From: an uncultured beta proteobacterium
GTDB lineage: Bacteria > Pseudomonadota > Gammaproteobacteria > Burkholderiales > Rhodocyclaceae
Direction: 5' to 3'
Length of the DNA: 9,277 nt
Assembly: GCA_903916205.1 (NCBI GenBank)
Contig: CAIWVX010000119.1
Location: forward strand, 1-9,277
Of this stretch, positions 1-9,207 are shown one piece after another. Position numbers and translations under genes: made by a program. Position 1 is the first letter of the stretch, and each line of letters begins with the position of its first letter. The notes beneath the pieces are model-generated. The model saw nothing but the letters and a program-made list of their open reading frames with translations. It had not been told where the DNA came from and searched no databases.

Positions 1-29
1 ATAAATCAACACCTTAGCAACGTCAATAG

Positions 30-33
<4 letters not shown>
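1..33 (-). CDS. Start of an unidentified gene following hsdS (partial)
   Basis: An ATG at 33-31 on the minus strand opens a frame that stays open for 11 codons (MTIDVAKVLIY) until the window edge. The ATG overlaps the TGA stop of hsdS in an ATGA arrangement, which is typical of translationally coupled genes in one operon. Too little protein is present to assign a family. By position it could be hsdR or one of the accessory genes often inserted between hsdS and hsdR in type I restriction loci, but that is inference from context only. The hsdS 3' end would supply the ribosomes, because no separate strong ribosome binding site is evident. Confidence 0.5.
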
Positions 34-1351
<1,318 letters not shown>

Positions 1352-1352
<1 letters not shown>

Positions 1353-2974
1353 CACGCCTCCAGAACCCCCGCCACATTCGCCGCGATGGTCTGCTCCAGT
1401 TCTCGCGCCAGGGCGTTCAGCGACTCCAGTTCCTCGTTCAGGGTTTCGAGCTGTTCCTTGAAATCCTTGTCGCTGACTTCTTCGCCCGGCGCGACGCCGA
1501 CGTAGCGGCCGGGGTTGAGCGACCAGCCTTGGGCTTCGATCTCGGCCAGTGTCGCCGCCTTGCACAGACCGGGCACGTCACGATAGGCCGGGGTGTCGCC
1601 GAAGACTTCGATCAGCTTGGCCGCCGTCTCGCCAGCGCCGACTTTCGGAGCATCAAGCGCCTCGCCGCGATAGAGGCGGACGAGGTTGGCGATGAAGGCG
1701 ATCTGCGCCGGGGTCCAGTCGCGGTGGGCGCGGTCGATTTGCCGGTAGATGTGGCGGGCGTCGATAAACAGCACGGTGTCGGCGCGCTGTGTCTTGGCCT
1801 TGCCCTTGTCGAAAAACCACAGTGTGCAAGGCAGCGTGACGGTATAGAACATATTGGGGCCGACGGCGACCATCACGTCCACCGCCCGTGCTTCGATCAG
1901 TTTCTGCCTGATTTCCTGTTCACTGGATCGGGCATCGGAGGCCGAATTAGCCATGACGAAGCCGGCGCGACCGGTGGCATTCAACGCCGAATAGAAGAGC
2001 TGAATCCACAGGGTGTTGGCGTTGTCGGTGCGCGGCAGACCGAAGGGGAAGCGGCGACCGGTACCGACCATGTCCTTGAGTCGTTCTTTATCCACCGCAT
2101 TGACGTTGAAAGGCGGATTGGCGAGGACGAAGTCAAATTGGCCGGTGGCGGTGTGCGGGTCGTCGTAGTAGCTGTTGATGTTGCCACCGTGTTTGATGTC
2201 GCCTTCCAGCCCGTGCACGGCGAGGTTGAGGCGGCACAGGCGACCGGTTTCGTCGGTTTTTTCAACGCCGCAGATGGCGAGTTCGGCGGCGGGGTTTTTC
2301 TGGTGCTCGGCGACAAAGCGCGCCGATTGCACGAACATGCCGCCGGAGCCACAGGCCGGGTCGAGGATGCGGCCATGAAAGGGCTGGATGATTTCGGCCA
2401 GTAGCTTGACGATGCTGGAGGGCGTGTAAAACTCGCCGCCGCCCTGGCCCTCGGTCATGGCGAAAGCGCCGAGGAAATATTCGTAGATGCGACCGAAGGC
2501 GTCGTAGTCGAGCGTGGCCGGAATCTCAGAAACTTTCTTGAGCAGTTCCTTGAGCATGGAACTGGTTAATAGGTTGTAGGTTTTAGGCAGCACACCGGCG
2601 AGCGGCGGGTTGTGCTTCTCGATTTCGCGCATGGCGGCATTGACCTTGGCGCCGATGTTGGCTACCTCGGGCAACGTCAGCAGGTAGTCAAAGCGCGCCT
2701 CAGTGGACAAGTAGAGGATTCCTTCGGCTTGGTAGGCGGTAGGCTCATCGACTCGGCTGCCGCGCCTTGAAGAGACGCTGGCACCTTCCAGCTTGGTACG
2801 CTGGAGGGCAAAGCGAACTTCGGCAAAGCGCAAGAAAATCAAACCAAGGATGGGGCCGGAGTATTCCTGCGCCTTGAGGCCGGAATTGGCGCGGAACTGG
2901 TCGGCGGCATCCCACAGGCGCTTTTCAAGCGAAGTGGAGGCGGTATTTTTTTCGAATGGGGCAATCCAGAGCAT
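1352..2974 (-). CDS. hsdM: Type I restriction-modification methyltransferase subunit HsdM
   Basis: HsdM is the S-adenosylmethionine-dependent N6-adenine DNA methyltransferase subunit, acting in the cytoplasm as part of the HsdM2S enzyme. The 540-residue protein starts with the helical HsdM N-terminal domain (about 15-150). The methyltransferase core follows, with SAM-binding motif [11 protein letters not shown] at about 205-214 and catalytic motif IV NPPF at 286-289. The stretch GGGEFYTP at 178-185 just before motif I is also typical of the family. The C-terminus (about 500-535) is rich in Glu and Leu with heptad-like spacing and probably forms a helix contacting HsdS. The start at 2974 is preceded by only a weak GAGAA about 13 bases upstream. 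All catalytic motifs are intact, so methylation is probably functional. It is first in the visible minus-strand operon and is coupled to hsdS. Confidence 0.97.
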
Positions 2975-3094
2975 GTTTAGTTATCGTTCTCGTTTTTAAT
3001 GTCTAGCGGGCGAATTAAAGGCCGGTTTTGAAGCAAACCAAGCGTGGAACGGAACCGTTGTTTACATTAACAAGGGGTCACCGCGAAGGAATTA

Positions 3095-3100
3095 ATTATA
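3095..3100 (-). promoter_or_regulatory. Possible -10 element for the hsdM operon
   Basis: On the minus strand this hexamer reads TATAAT, a perfect sigma-70 -10 box, about 120 bases upstream of the hsdM ATG. No good -35 hexamer lies 16-18 bases further upstream; the nearest TTG-type box (TTGGCC, 3119-3114) is only 13 bases away and sits inside a hairpin. It is a candidate only. Confidence 0.25.
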
Positions 3101-3108
3101 GTCAAATG

Positions 3109-3127
3109 CCACCGGCCAAGCCGGTGG
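3109..3127. repeat. GC-rich inverted repeat (8-bp stem, 3-base loop)
   Basis: CCACCGGC at 3109-3116 is the exact reverse complement of GCCGGTGG at 3120-3127, with CAA between. Neither strand has a convincing T-run straight after the stem (TTTGAG on plus, CATTTGAC on minus), so it is a weak terminator candidate. It lies next to the possible hsdM -10 element and could instead be a protein-binding site or a second stop for transcription leaving ssb. Confidence 0.5.
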
Positions 3128-3129
3128 TT

Positions 3130-3152
3130 TGAGTCATTGGGTATGAGTCATT
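3130..3152. repeat. Direct repeat of TGAGTCATT, 14-bp period
   Basis: TGAGTCATT occurs at 3130-3138 and again at 3144-3152. Each copy contains TGAGTCA, whose half-sites are palindromic. The pair lies between the ssb terminator and the presumed hsdM promoter region, a position suited to an operator. No function can be assigned from sequence alone. Confidence 0.4.
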
Positions 3153-3173
3153 CATTAAAATAGGTCAACAAGA

Positions 3174-3206
3174 AAAGCCCCGAATCCACACTGGATTCCG
3201 GGCTTT
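3174..3206 (-). terminator. Rho-independent terminator of ssb
   Basis: The arms at 3174-3187 and 3193-3206 form a 14-bp stem with one mismatch and a 5-base loop (ACACT on plus). On the minus strand the stem ends in CTTTTC, giving a short U tract, 27 bases after the ssb stop codon. On the plus strand a T5 run appears at 3213-3217, so weak bidirectional action is possible. It separates ssb from the hsdM operon, which is on the same strand. Confidence 0.75.
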
Positions 3207-3232
3207 AGTTGTCTTTTTAGAGCCGGTGTCTT

Positions 3233-3706
3233 TTAGAACGGAATGTCATCATCCATGTCTTCAAAACTCGGCGGCTTTTTGGCGGCGGGCGTTCCACGGG
3301 CCGGGCTTGGGGCGCTGGAGGAGGGCATGCTGCCGCCGTATTCTGTTTCGCCGCCGGAAGAGGGGGCCGCGTTGCGCCCGCCGAGCATCTGCATTTCAGT
3401 GACGTCGATTTCGGTGGTGGTGCGTTCTTGGCCTTCTTTGTCCTGCCACTTGCGGGTGCGGATGCGACCTTCAACATAGACCGTTGAGCCTTTTTTGAGG
3501 TATTGACCCACAATCTCGGCCAGTTTGCGGTAGAAGACTAAGCGATGCCATTCGGTGATTTCTTTTTTCTCACCGCTCACTTTGTCTTTCCACGACTCAG
3601 ACGTGGCAATTGAGACGTTCGCCACTGCATCACCATTCGTCATATAGCGCACTTCTGGATCTTTCCCCAGATTGCCGACGAGAATCACTTTGTTGACCGA
3701 AGCCAT
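3233..3706 (-). CDS. ssb: Single-stranded DNA-binding protein
   Basis: SSB coats single-stranded DNA during replication, recombination and repair, and recruits partner proteins through its acidic tip. The 157-residue product begins [20 protein letters not shown], the hallmark start of bacterial SSB. Its OB fold covers about 1-110, including [10 protein letters not shown] near 50-59 and the [11 protein letters not shown] strand near 71-81. A Ser/Pro/Gly-rich linker follows (about 112-145), and the conserved tail ends DMDDDIPF. Length is slightly under the E. coli type (178). The ATG has a strong AGGGGGG ribosome binding site (3717-3711) four bases upstream. It stands alone on its transcript, diverging from the nif operon and ending at the hairpin 3174-3206. 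Confidence 0.98.
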   Translation of the reverse strand: MASVNKVILVGNLGKDPEVRYMTNGDAVANVSIATSESWKDKVSGEKKEITEWHRLVFYRKLAEIVGQYLKKGSTVYVEGRIRTRKWQDKEGQERTTTEIDVTEMQMLGGRNAAPSSGGETEYGGSMPSSSAPSPARGTPAAKKPPSFEDMDDDIPF

Positions 3707-3744
3707 GTTGCCCCCCTGTTAAATAATCAAAATTACAAAATCAA

Positions 3745-3750
3745 ATTATA
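3745..3750 (-). promoter_or_regulatory. Possible -10 element for ssb
   Basis: On the minus strand the hexamer reads TATAAT, 38 bases upstream of the ssb ATG, which would give a leader of roughly 30 bases containing the AGGGGGG ribosome binding site. The hexamer 17 bases further upstream (AAAGCG) does not match a -35 box, so the call rests on the -10 and the AT-rich surroundings. Confidence 0.35.
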
Positions 3751-3814
3751 AACCCATATTAACCATTCGCTTTTTCACGTAGGCACAGGCCGGTTGCTTG
3801 TAGCGAGTCGGCTC

Positions 3815-3830
3815 TGTCGTCTTCATCACA
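3815..3830 (+). promoter_or_regulatory. NifA upstream activator site (distal)
   Basis: The sequence fits TGT-N10-ACA exactly (TGT 3815-3817, ACA 3828-3830), the known NifA binding consensus. It is about 130 bases before the predicted start of transcription of nifB and 33 bp, about three helical turns, upstream of a second copy, so both would lie on nearly the same face of the DNA. Confidence 0.6.
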
Positions 3831-3847
3831 CAATACCCGCCCTTGTT

Positions 3848-3863
3848 TGTCTGCTTTGAAACA
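3848..3863 (+). promoter_or_regulatory. NifA upstream activator site (proximal)
   Basis: A second exact TGT-N10-ACA (TGT 3848-3850, ACA 3861-3863), centred about 98 bases upstream of the predicted +1. That distance is typical of NifA-activated sigma-54 promoters. The agreement with the downstream IHF and -24/-12 sites makes a chance match unlikely. Confidence 0.75.
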
Positions 3864-3896
3864 TTAGCGCCGCGTTGTTTTGTAAAAACGTAGAGA

Positions 3897-3909
3897 TAAC
3901 AATTTATTA
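3897..3909 (+). promoter_or_regulatory. Probable IHF binding site
   Basis: TAACAATTTATTA matches the IHF consensus WATCAANNNNTTR at all but one defined position (A for T at the third base). It lies between the NifA sites and the -24/-12 promoter, where IHF bends DNA to bring NifA to sigma-54 polymerase in known nif promoters. Confidence 0.55.
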
Positions 3910-3926
3910 GCGTATTTCGCGAGTTC

Positions 3927-3942
3927 TGGCATAGGCATTGCT
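3927..3942 (+). promoter_or_regulatory. Sigma-54 (RpoN) promoter of the nifB operon
   Basis: TGGCATAGGCATTGCT fits the -24/-12 consensus TGGCAC-N5-TTGCA with the invariant GG (3928-3929) and GC (3940-3941) at the right spacing; deviations are T for C at the end of the -24 element and T for A at the last base. Transcription should begin near 3953, giving a leader of about 23 bases before the nifB GTG. Confidence 0.8.
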
Positions 3943-3975
3943 AATTAAGCTCAGACAGCACTCGCGGAGAATAAC

Positions 3976-5490
3976 GTGGACCTTTCAGGAAGCGGCAAAC
4001 CAGTGACGCCAACGGCTGGCGGTTGCGCTGCCAGCCGTTGTGGCTCAACGGCGGATCAGGTGGCTAGCCTGGCCGATGAGGTTCGCCTCAAGGTGCAGGA
4101 TCATCCGTGTTATTCGGAAGAGGCGCACCATTATTTTGCGCGGATGCACGCGGCGGTGGCTCCCGCCTGCAATATCCAGTGCAATTACTGTAATCGCAAG
4201 TATGACTGCTCCAATGAGTCGCGTCCCGGCGTGGTCTCGGAGTTGCTGACGCCCGCGCAGGCGGTCAAGAAAACGCTGGCCGTGGCGGCGGCGATTCCGC
4301 AGATGTCGGTGCTGGGAATCGCTGGCCCCGGCGATCCGCTGGCTAATCCCGAGCGCACCTTTGCCACCTTCCGTGGGCTGGCCGAGAAAGCGCCGGACAT
4401 CAAACTGTGCGTGTCGACCAACGGTTTGGCGTTGCCAGAGTGTGTGGATGAGCTGTCTAAACATAATATCGAACATGTGACGATCACCATCAACTGTGTC
4501 GATCCCGATGTTGGCGCCAAAATTTATCCGTGGATTTTTTGGCAGAACAGGCGCGTTCGTGGTCGTGAAGCGGCGGCGATTCTTATCGAACAGCAACAGA
4601 AAGGGCTGGAAATGCTGGTGGCTCGTGGCATTCTGGTCAAGGTCAATTCGGTGCTGATTCCCGGTGTCAATGATGAACACTTGAAAGAAGTGTCACGCAT
4701 CGTCAAGGCCAAGGGCGCGTTTCTGCATAACGTGATGCCGCTGATTTCAGAAGCGGAGCATGGCACCTTCTTCGGCCTGATGGGGCAGCGCAGCCCGTCC
4801 GCCGAGGAATTGAAAACCTTGCAGGAGGCTTGTGAGGGCGACATGAACATGATGCGCCACTGTCGCCAGTGCCGCGCCGATGCGGTGGGGCTGCTCGGCG
4901 AAGATCGTGGGTCGGAATTTACGATGGATAAAGTCGAAGCGATGGAGATTGACCACGAGGCCGCGCTGGCTCGACGTCTGGCTTTACGCGCCAAAGTGCT
5001 CAGCGAACTCGAAGCCAAGCGGACGCGAAGACATGCCCCAGCGGGCGTGATGACGCAGGTGGTGACCTTGCACCGGCCCGCCAAGGCGGTGGCTGAAGGG
5101 CGTCCGGTGTTGATGGCGGTGGCGAGCAAAGGCAATAACGTCATCAACGAGCATTTTGGTCACGCCAAAGAATTCCTGATTTACGAAGTGACGGGGGCCA
5201 GCGCCAAATTGATCGGTCATCGCAAGACCGAGCTTTATTGTGGCGGCGGCGAGTCCTGCGGTGAGGGCGAATCGGTGCTTGAACGGACGATACGCGCCTT
5301 GCAAGGCTGCGAGGTGGTGCTGTGCTCGAAGATCGGCATTGAGCCGTGGCACAAACTAGAAGCCGCCGGGATTAAGCCAGATGGCGAGCATGGCATGGAA
5401 GTGATTGAGGACGCGGCCCTGGAGGTGTGGCGCGATATGCTCACGGCGGGCAAGTTGGCCCAGTCGGCACCTGAAAAGAGGCGGGCCTGA
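3976..5490 (+). CDS. nifB: Nitrogenase cofactor biosynthesis protein NifB
   Basis: NifB is the radical SAM enzyme that builds NifB-co, the 8Fe-9S-carbide core of the nitrogenase cofactor, from two [4Fe-4S] clusters. The 504-residue protein has the conserved HPCYSEEAHH stretch at 43-52, the radical SAM motif CNIQCNYC (Cys65, 69, 72) followed by NRKYDC and NESRPGVVSE, the GPGDPLANP segment near 117-125, and the conserved CRQC pair (Cys296, 299) before DAVGLLGED. After a variable linker (about 315-375), a NifX/NafY-like cofactor-binding domain begins near 376 (NEHFGHA at 391-397). This is the two-domain form common in proteobacteria. The start is GTG at 3976, with GGAGA at 3966-3970 five bases upstream; no upstream ATG fits. 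The stop overlaps the next gene (TGATG). Expression is expected under NifA and sigma-54. Confidence 0.98.
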   Translation: MDLSGSGKPVTPTAGGCAASRCGSTADQVASLADEVRLKVQDHPCYSEEAHHYFARMHAAVAPACNIQCNYCNRKYDCSNESRPGVVSELLTPAQAVKKTLAVAAAIPQMSVLGIAGPGDPLANPERTFATFRGLAEKAPDIKLCVSTNGLALPECVDELSKHNIEHVTITINCVDPDVGAKIYPWIFWQNRRVRGREAAAILIEQQQKGLEMLVARGILVKVNSVLIPGVNDEHLKEVSRIVKAKGAFLHNVMPLISEAEHGTFFGLMGQRSPSAEELKTLQEACEGDMNMMRHCRQCRADAVGLLGEDRGSEFTMDKVEAMEIDHEAALARRLALRAKVLSELEAKRTRRHAPAGVMTQVVTLHRPAKAVAEGRPVLMAVASKGNNVINEHFGHAKEFLIYEVTGASAKLIGHRKTELYCGGGESCGEGESVLERTIRALQGCEVVLCSKIGIEPWHKLEAAGIKPDGEHGMEVIEDAALEVWRDMLTAGKLAQSAPEKRRA

Positions 5491-5768
5491 TGGCGCTTAA
5501 AATTATCGAAGGTTGCGTCAATTGCTGGTCCTGCGAACCCCTCTGCCCAAGCCAAGCGATTCTCGCCGCTCAGCCACATTTCGTGGTGGTGCAATCCGCG
5601 TGCAACGAATGCCTCGGCGACTACGACGATCCGCAGTGCGTGTCGATCTGCCCGGTCGAGGGGGTCATCGTCAATGAACAGAATGAAGCCATGAATCCGC
5701 CCGGTTCCCTAACCGGAATTTCCCCCGCTCGCTGGGCCGCCGTCAAAGCCGAGATTACAGCGCGTTAG
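5490..5768 (+). CDS. 2[4Fe-4S] ferredoxin associated with NifB (FdxN type)
   Basis: A small bacterial-type ferredoxin of 92 residues with two cluster motifs: C9-x2-C12-x2-C15-x3-C19-P, and C38-x2-C41-x8-C50-x3-C54-P. The longer x8 spacing in the second motif is typical of ferredoxins encoded next to nifB (FdxN/FrxA/FdxB types). The ATG shares one base with the nifB stop, and AAGAGG at 5476-5481 lies inside the nifB end, so the two genes are translationally coupled. The likely role is low-potential electron supply to NifB or to nitrogenase; FdxN-type proteins are known to support NifB-co formation in other diazotrophs, but the partner here is inferred from position. The C-terminal 30 residues carry no cysteine. 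Confidence 0.93.
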   Translation: MALKIIEGCVNCWSCEPLCPSQAILAAQPHFVVVQSACNECLGDYDDPQCVSICPVEGVIVNEQNEAMNPPGSLTGISPARWAAVKAEITAR

Positions 5769-5871
5769 GCGCGTGTTGATGATGTGCCAAAGATTAAATG
5801 CATAACTCTTGTGGATTTTTGAATCGTTGAATCATTGGCTGCTCGGCTTACACTCGTACGAAAGGTTTTAT

Positions 5872-6331
5872 ATGGCTGTTGTGGTGTTTTATGAAAAGCC
5901 CGGATGTTCCGGTAATGCCCGTCAAAAGGCGTTACTGGAGGCTTCCGGTCATACCGTGGTGGCTAGGAATCTTCTGAACACGCCGTGGACGCGAATGCAG
6001 TTGCTGGCTTTTGTGAAGTTGTTGCCGATTCCGCAGTGGTTTAACCCTAACGCGCCGATGATTAAGCGCGGGGAAATCAATCCTGAAAGCTTTAGCGAGT
6101 CAGATGCGGCGACGATTTTGAGTCTCTTGCAGACGAACCCGATCCTGATCCGTCGCCCGCTCCTTGAAGTCGACGGCGAGTGTCGCGCCGGCTTTGACAT
6201 CAACGCGATTAACGATTGGATTGGCCTGTCGGCGGCCTTCGAGCGTGATGAGCTTCATCGTAATCTTGAAACCTGTGACCATCAGGCCGCTCCTGCTGGA
6301 CGCTGCGCCGGTCACGAGGGCGTGTGCTGTA

Positions 6332-6360
<29 letters not shown>
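5872..6360 (+). CDS. nifO: ArsC/Spx-like nitrogenase-associated protein (NifO type)
   Basis: A thioredoxin-fold protein of the arsenate reductase (ArsC/Spx) superfamily, of the subgroup found in nif clusters and called nitrogenase-associated protein or NifO. The 162-residue product shows VVVFYEKPGC with Cys12 at the usual ArsC position, and LIRRPLLEVDG near 92-102, matching the ArsC (I)xRP motif. The molecular role is not well settled; nifO in Azotobacter has been linked to molybdenum and nitrate metabolism. The C-terminal tail is rich in Cys and His (Cys135, His137, Cys145, His149, Cys152, Cys153), suggesting metal or thiol chemistry. The ATG at 5872 was chosen because AAAGG (5861-5865) lies six bases upstream; the frame is open from a TTG at 5809, but that extension has no family similarity. 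The end overlaps the next gene by 29 bases. Confidence 0.88.
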
Positions 6361-7899
<1,539 letters not shown>

Positions 7900-7950
7900 C
7901 GGCCACAATCAATGTTCACCGCGTCATCTTTAATTCACAAGGAGGCTTAT

Positions 7951-8316
7951 ATGCCAAATATCACATTTTCTAGTCCGCTACATAAAGACAAAACGGTTTA
8001 TGCCGTCGCCGGCAGTCATCGCAAAACGGTTCTTGAAATCGCCAAGGAGAATCACATTCCGATTGATTTTAGTTGTGGTGACGGCGAGTGCGGCACTTGT
8101 CTGGTCAGAGTTCATAGCATCGACAAAAATCAACTCAAACGCATGGGGCATCCGCTGACCGAGCGTGAAGTCAAAGTGCTCAAAGATTTGGGCAAGATTA
8201 CTCAGGCGCAGATCGACCAAATGGCGATTGATGATTTGATGCCTTCCGAATGGCGTCTGGCTTGCCAAATGGTGGTGCGTGATGAAGATATCGTCGTCCA
8301 TTATCCGAGTCGCTAG
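7951..8316 (+). CDS. Shethna FeSII-type [2Fe-2S] nitrogenase-protective protein
   Basis: This 121-residue protein closely resembles Shethna protein II (FeSII) of Azotobacter vinelandii, as remembered: the ITFSSPL start, AVAG near 18-21, DFSCGDGECGTCLV around the cluster, and RLACQ...V.DEDI..H near the end. Cluster ligands are C42, C47, C50 and C105. The insertion between C50 and C105 (about 55-98), with KRMGHPLTEREVKVLKDLGK, is diagnostic: ordinary plant-type ferredoxins lack it, and in FeSII this region contacts nitrogenase. When oxidised by O2, FeSII forms an inactive but protected complex with the MoFe and Fe proteins (conformational protection). The ATG at 7951 was chosen for its strong AAGGAGG (7939-7945) five bases upstream; an in-frame ATG at 7912 has no such site and adds an unrelated 13 residues. 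The strong site suggests high expression, as expected for a stoichiometric partner. Confidence 0.88.
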   Translation: MPNITFSSPLHKDKTVYAVAGSHRKTVLEIAKENHIPIDFSCGDGECGTCLVRVHSIDKNQLKRMGHPLTEREVKVLKDLGKITQAQIDQMAIDDLMPSEWRLACQMVVRDEDIVVHYPSR

Positions 8317-8325
8317 ATTGCACAG

Positions 8326-9207
8326 GTGAACGCTCTTTTTCTGGAGCGCGCCGAAGCCGCGTATCTGGGATTGGCCCTCGGCGATGCTCTGGGGGCAACG
8401 GTCGAGTTCATGATGCCGCGCGAAATTGCCACCCAATACGGCGTGCATCGCGAGATTCGCGGGGGAGGGTGGCTGCACATTAAACCGGGGCAAGTGACCG
8501 ACGACACCACTATGTCGTTAGCCTTGGGCGCGGCTATTTTGGCCGACGGCGGTCAGGTGCAAGCGCTTTCTTGCGCCCAAGCGTTCGATACCTGGATGCG
8601 CGGCAAACCCGTGGATATTGGCAATACGGTTCGGCGCAATCTCATCGCCTTCCGTCATAGCGGAAATCCGGTCGCCCCTGTTTCTGAATTCGATGCGGGT
8701 AACGGGGCCGCCATGCGCACGCTGCCGGTGGCGCTCGCCACCTTGCAGCACAGCGAAGCCGTGGTGCGTGCAGCGGTTCGCGCTCAGTCGCATGTGACGC
8801 ATAACAACCCCGTGTCCGACGCGGCTTGCGAGTTTTTAACGCTGGCGGTACAGGATTTTATCCGTGGCGAAGCGCTACGAACGGTCTATCGACGGCGTAT
8901 CCAACCCTTGATCGAGGATTATCCCGAATTCAATTATCGCGGCCCTCGCCGCGACAATCCCAGTGGCTGGATTGTTGAAACCATGCAAGTAGTTCTGCAA
9001 TCGCTGATGTCTACCGACAGTTTTGAGACATGCCTGATTGATGCGGTCAATCGTGGTGGCGATGCTGATACCACCGGGGCCATTGTCGGCTTGTTAGCGG
9101 GCGCACTTTATGGACTCGACGCATTACCCAATCGCTGGCTCAAAGCGCTCGACCCCAAAGTGAATACGACTTGCCGAATTCAAGCGCAGGCTTTGAGTCG
9201 GCTTTAG
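8326..9207 (+). CDS. draG: ADP-ribosyl-[dinitrogen reductase] hydrolase DraG
   Basis: DraG removes ADP-ribose from an arginine of the nitrogenase Fe protein (NifH), restoring activity after ammonium or energy switch-off. The 293-residue product equals the usual family length (about 290-300). It has the ADP-ribosylglycohydrolase motifs GLALGDALGATVEF at about 14-27, TDDTTMSLAL at about 59-68 (first dimetal-site acidic residues), and the C-terminal NRGGDADTTGAIVG near 237-250 with the second acidic cluster. The start is GTG at 8326, forced because the same frame has a stop at 8314-8316; no good ribosome binding site is seen, so translation probably depends on ribosomes leaving the FeSII-type gene nine bases upstream. 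No draT is visible in the window. Confidence 0.94.
   Translation: MNALFLERAEAAYLGLALGDALGATVEFMMPREIATQYGVHREIRGGGWLHIKPGQVTDDTTMSLALGAAILADGGQVQALSCAQAFDTWMRGKPVDIGNTVRRNLIAFRHSGNPVAPVSEFDAGNGAAMRTLPVALATLQHSEAVVRAAVRAQSHVTHNNPVSDAACEFLTLAVQDFIRGEALRTVYRRRIQPLIEDYPEFNYRGPRRDNPSGWIVETMQVVLQSLMSTDSFETCLIDAVNRGGDADTTGAIVGLLAGALYGLDALPNRWLKALDPKVNTTCRIQAQALSRL

Noticed and set aside
1353..1565. N-terminal extension of the hsdS frame by 71 codons
   Set aside because: It overlaps the hsdM coding end, its translation is Arg/Gly-rich with no HsdS similarity, and the ATG at 1352 has the typical TGATG coupling to hsdM.
1529..2404. Long plus-strand open frame of 291 codons opposite hsdM
   Set aside because: It is antisense to the clearly conserved hsdM core including motif I, and its translation is a low-complexity Gly/Val/Ala-rich mirror with no recognisable domain.
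4045..4680. Minus-strand open frame of 211 codons opposite nifB
   Set aside because: It is antisense to the conserved radical SAM domain and shows no domain features; it is explained by the codon bias of nifB.
5701..5716. Inverted repeat CCGGTT-CCCT-AACCGG
   Set aside because: It lies within the ferredoxin coding sequence, has no T-run after it, and is short enough to arise by chance.
5829..5850. Possible second sigma-54 promoter in the 103-bp gap before the nifO-type gene
   Set aside because: TTGGCTGCTCGGCTTA has the -24-like TGGC but no GC at the required -12 position, and no TGT-N10-ACA was found nearby.
6164..6331. Longer flavodiiron protein beginning within the NifO-type gene
   Set aside because: The extra 56 residues overlap the conserved NifO-type protein and do not resemble FprA N-termini, which normally begin a few residues before the VEIAPGVHWIGV-like segment.
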